Source: Candidatus Obscuribacter sp.
Lineage (GTDB): Bacteria; Cyanobacteriota; Vampirovibrionia; Obscuribacterales; Obscuribacteraceae
Assembly: GCA_021772095.1 (NCBI GenBank)
Contig: JADYXR010000034.1
Span: 1 to 51,646, forward strand
Direction: 5' to 3'
DNA: 51,646 nt
In this document: positions 51,606-51,646 of the stretch, in pieces
How the letters are laid out: every line of letters begins with the position of its first letter
How positions within the stretch are numbered: the first letter of the stretch is position 1
Position numbers and translations under genes: made by a program
Notes under the pieces: model-generated
Database searches by the model: none
Seen by the model: only the letters and a program-made list of their open reading frames with translations
What the model was told of the DNA's origin: nothing

Positions 51606-51646
51606 TACCATCAACAAACTTAATTCCCTGAATTAGCTCACCAAGC
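51549..51646 (-). mobile_element. Probable end of an insertion sequence interrupting the acyltransferase
   Basis: The acyltransferase homology stops abruptly near 51555, and the fused frame ends 50 bases later. On the minus strand, a frame enters from the window edge and stops at 51583 (last residues LGELIQGIKFVDGIKQEEAA), followed by a short non-coding end. This is the layout expected of an IS transposase 3' end and terminal repeat. The family cannot be assigned from 98 bases. Confidence 0.45.
51583..51646 (-). CDS. C-terminal fragment of a possible transposase (continues beyond window)
   Basis: Twenty codons and a TAA stop visible, ending GIKFVDGIKQEEAA. Identified as a transposase only by position at the break point of the acyltransferase; the fragment is too short for recognition by motif. 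Confidence 0.35.
   Translation of the reverse strand, partial: LGELIQGIKFVDGIKQEEAA

Overview
The window looks like bacterial chromosome with long intergenic gaps. Most genes have good Shine-Dalgarno sites and a strong C/G third-codon preference; about 29.8-37 kb and 44.8-49 kb are visibly richer in A/T. Lipoprotein and Tat-type signals, FadE, a TPR-linked Ser/Thr kinase, many secreted repeat proteins and degenerate intergenic repeats would fit a large-genome environmental lineage such as the Obscuribacterales (Vampirovibrionia/Melainabacteria). That placement is only an impression; no rRNA or marker gene here settles it.

Layout. 0-1.5 kb: 5'-truncated-window rhomboid protease and a short CCA-adding/poly(A) polymerase-like enzyme (both minus). 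2-5 kb: small secreted coiled-coil protein, secreted alpha/beta hydrolase, Tat-exported intradiol dioxygenase. 5.6-8.5 kb: two exported DG-repeat proteins. 8.8-16.5 kb, all minus: an unrecognised HExxH protein, a PLP enzyme, FadE and a protealysin-like M4 protease. 17.5-23.5 kb: two tandem M1 aminopeptidases separated by a 36-nt repeat array, then tRNA-Asp. 23.9-29.2 kb: membrane thioredoxin, membrane-anchored glutamate-synthase-like flavoprotein, VTT-domain protein, small membrane protein, metallophosphoesterase. 29.8-36.8 kb: kinase with TPR-like tail, a Lys/Asp-rich disordered protein with a probable frameshift, and a divergent response regulator/histidine kinase pair. 37.4-41 kb: two small proteins, a third DG-repeat protein, and a tandem ClpP-like protein. 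41-44.4 kb: candidate non-coding RNA, membrane protein plus flavin reductase, a 60-bp perfect tandem repeat, second M4 protease. 44.8-47.6 kb: translationally coupled ABC ATPase, permease and thioredoxin. 47.8-51.6 kb: TPR protein, then glycogen branching enzyme fused in frame to an acyltransferase-3 domain that is cut by what looks like the end of an insertion sequence.

Themes. Proteolysis is over-represented (rhomboid, two M1, two M4, one HExxH protein, one ClpP pair). Several proteins have unusual domain arrangements: a histidine kinase whose ATPase and phospho-acceptor domains sit in different halves of the chain; a ClpP-like protein with one degenerate and one intact active site; the GlgB-acyltransferase fusion. 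The intergenic DNA carries several unrelated tandem arrays (60, 59, 36 and about 21 nt) and one dispersed repeat of about 280 bp present twice. These, plus the candidate RNA at 41.2 kb, are the best places to look for something new.
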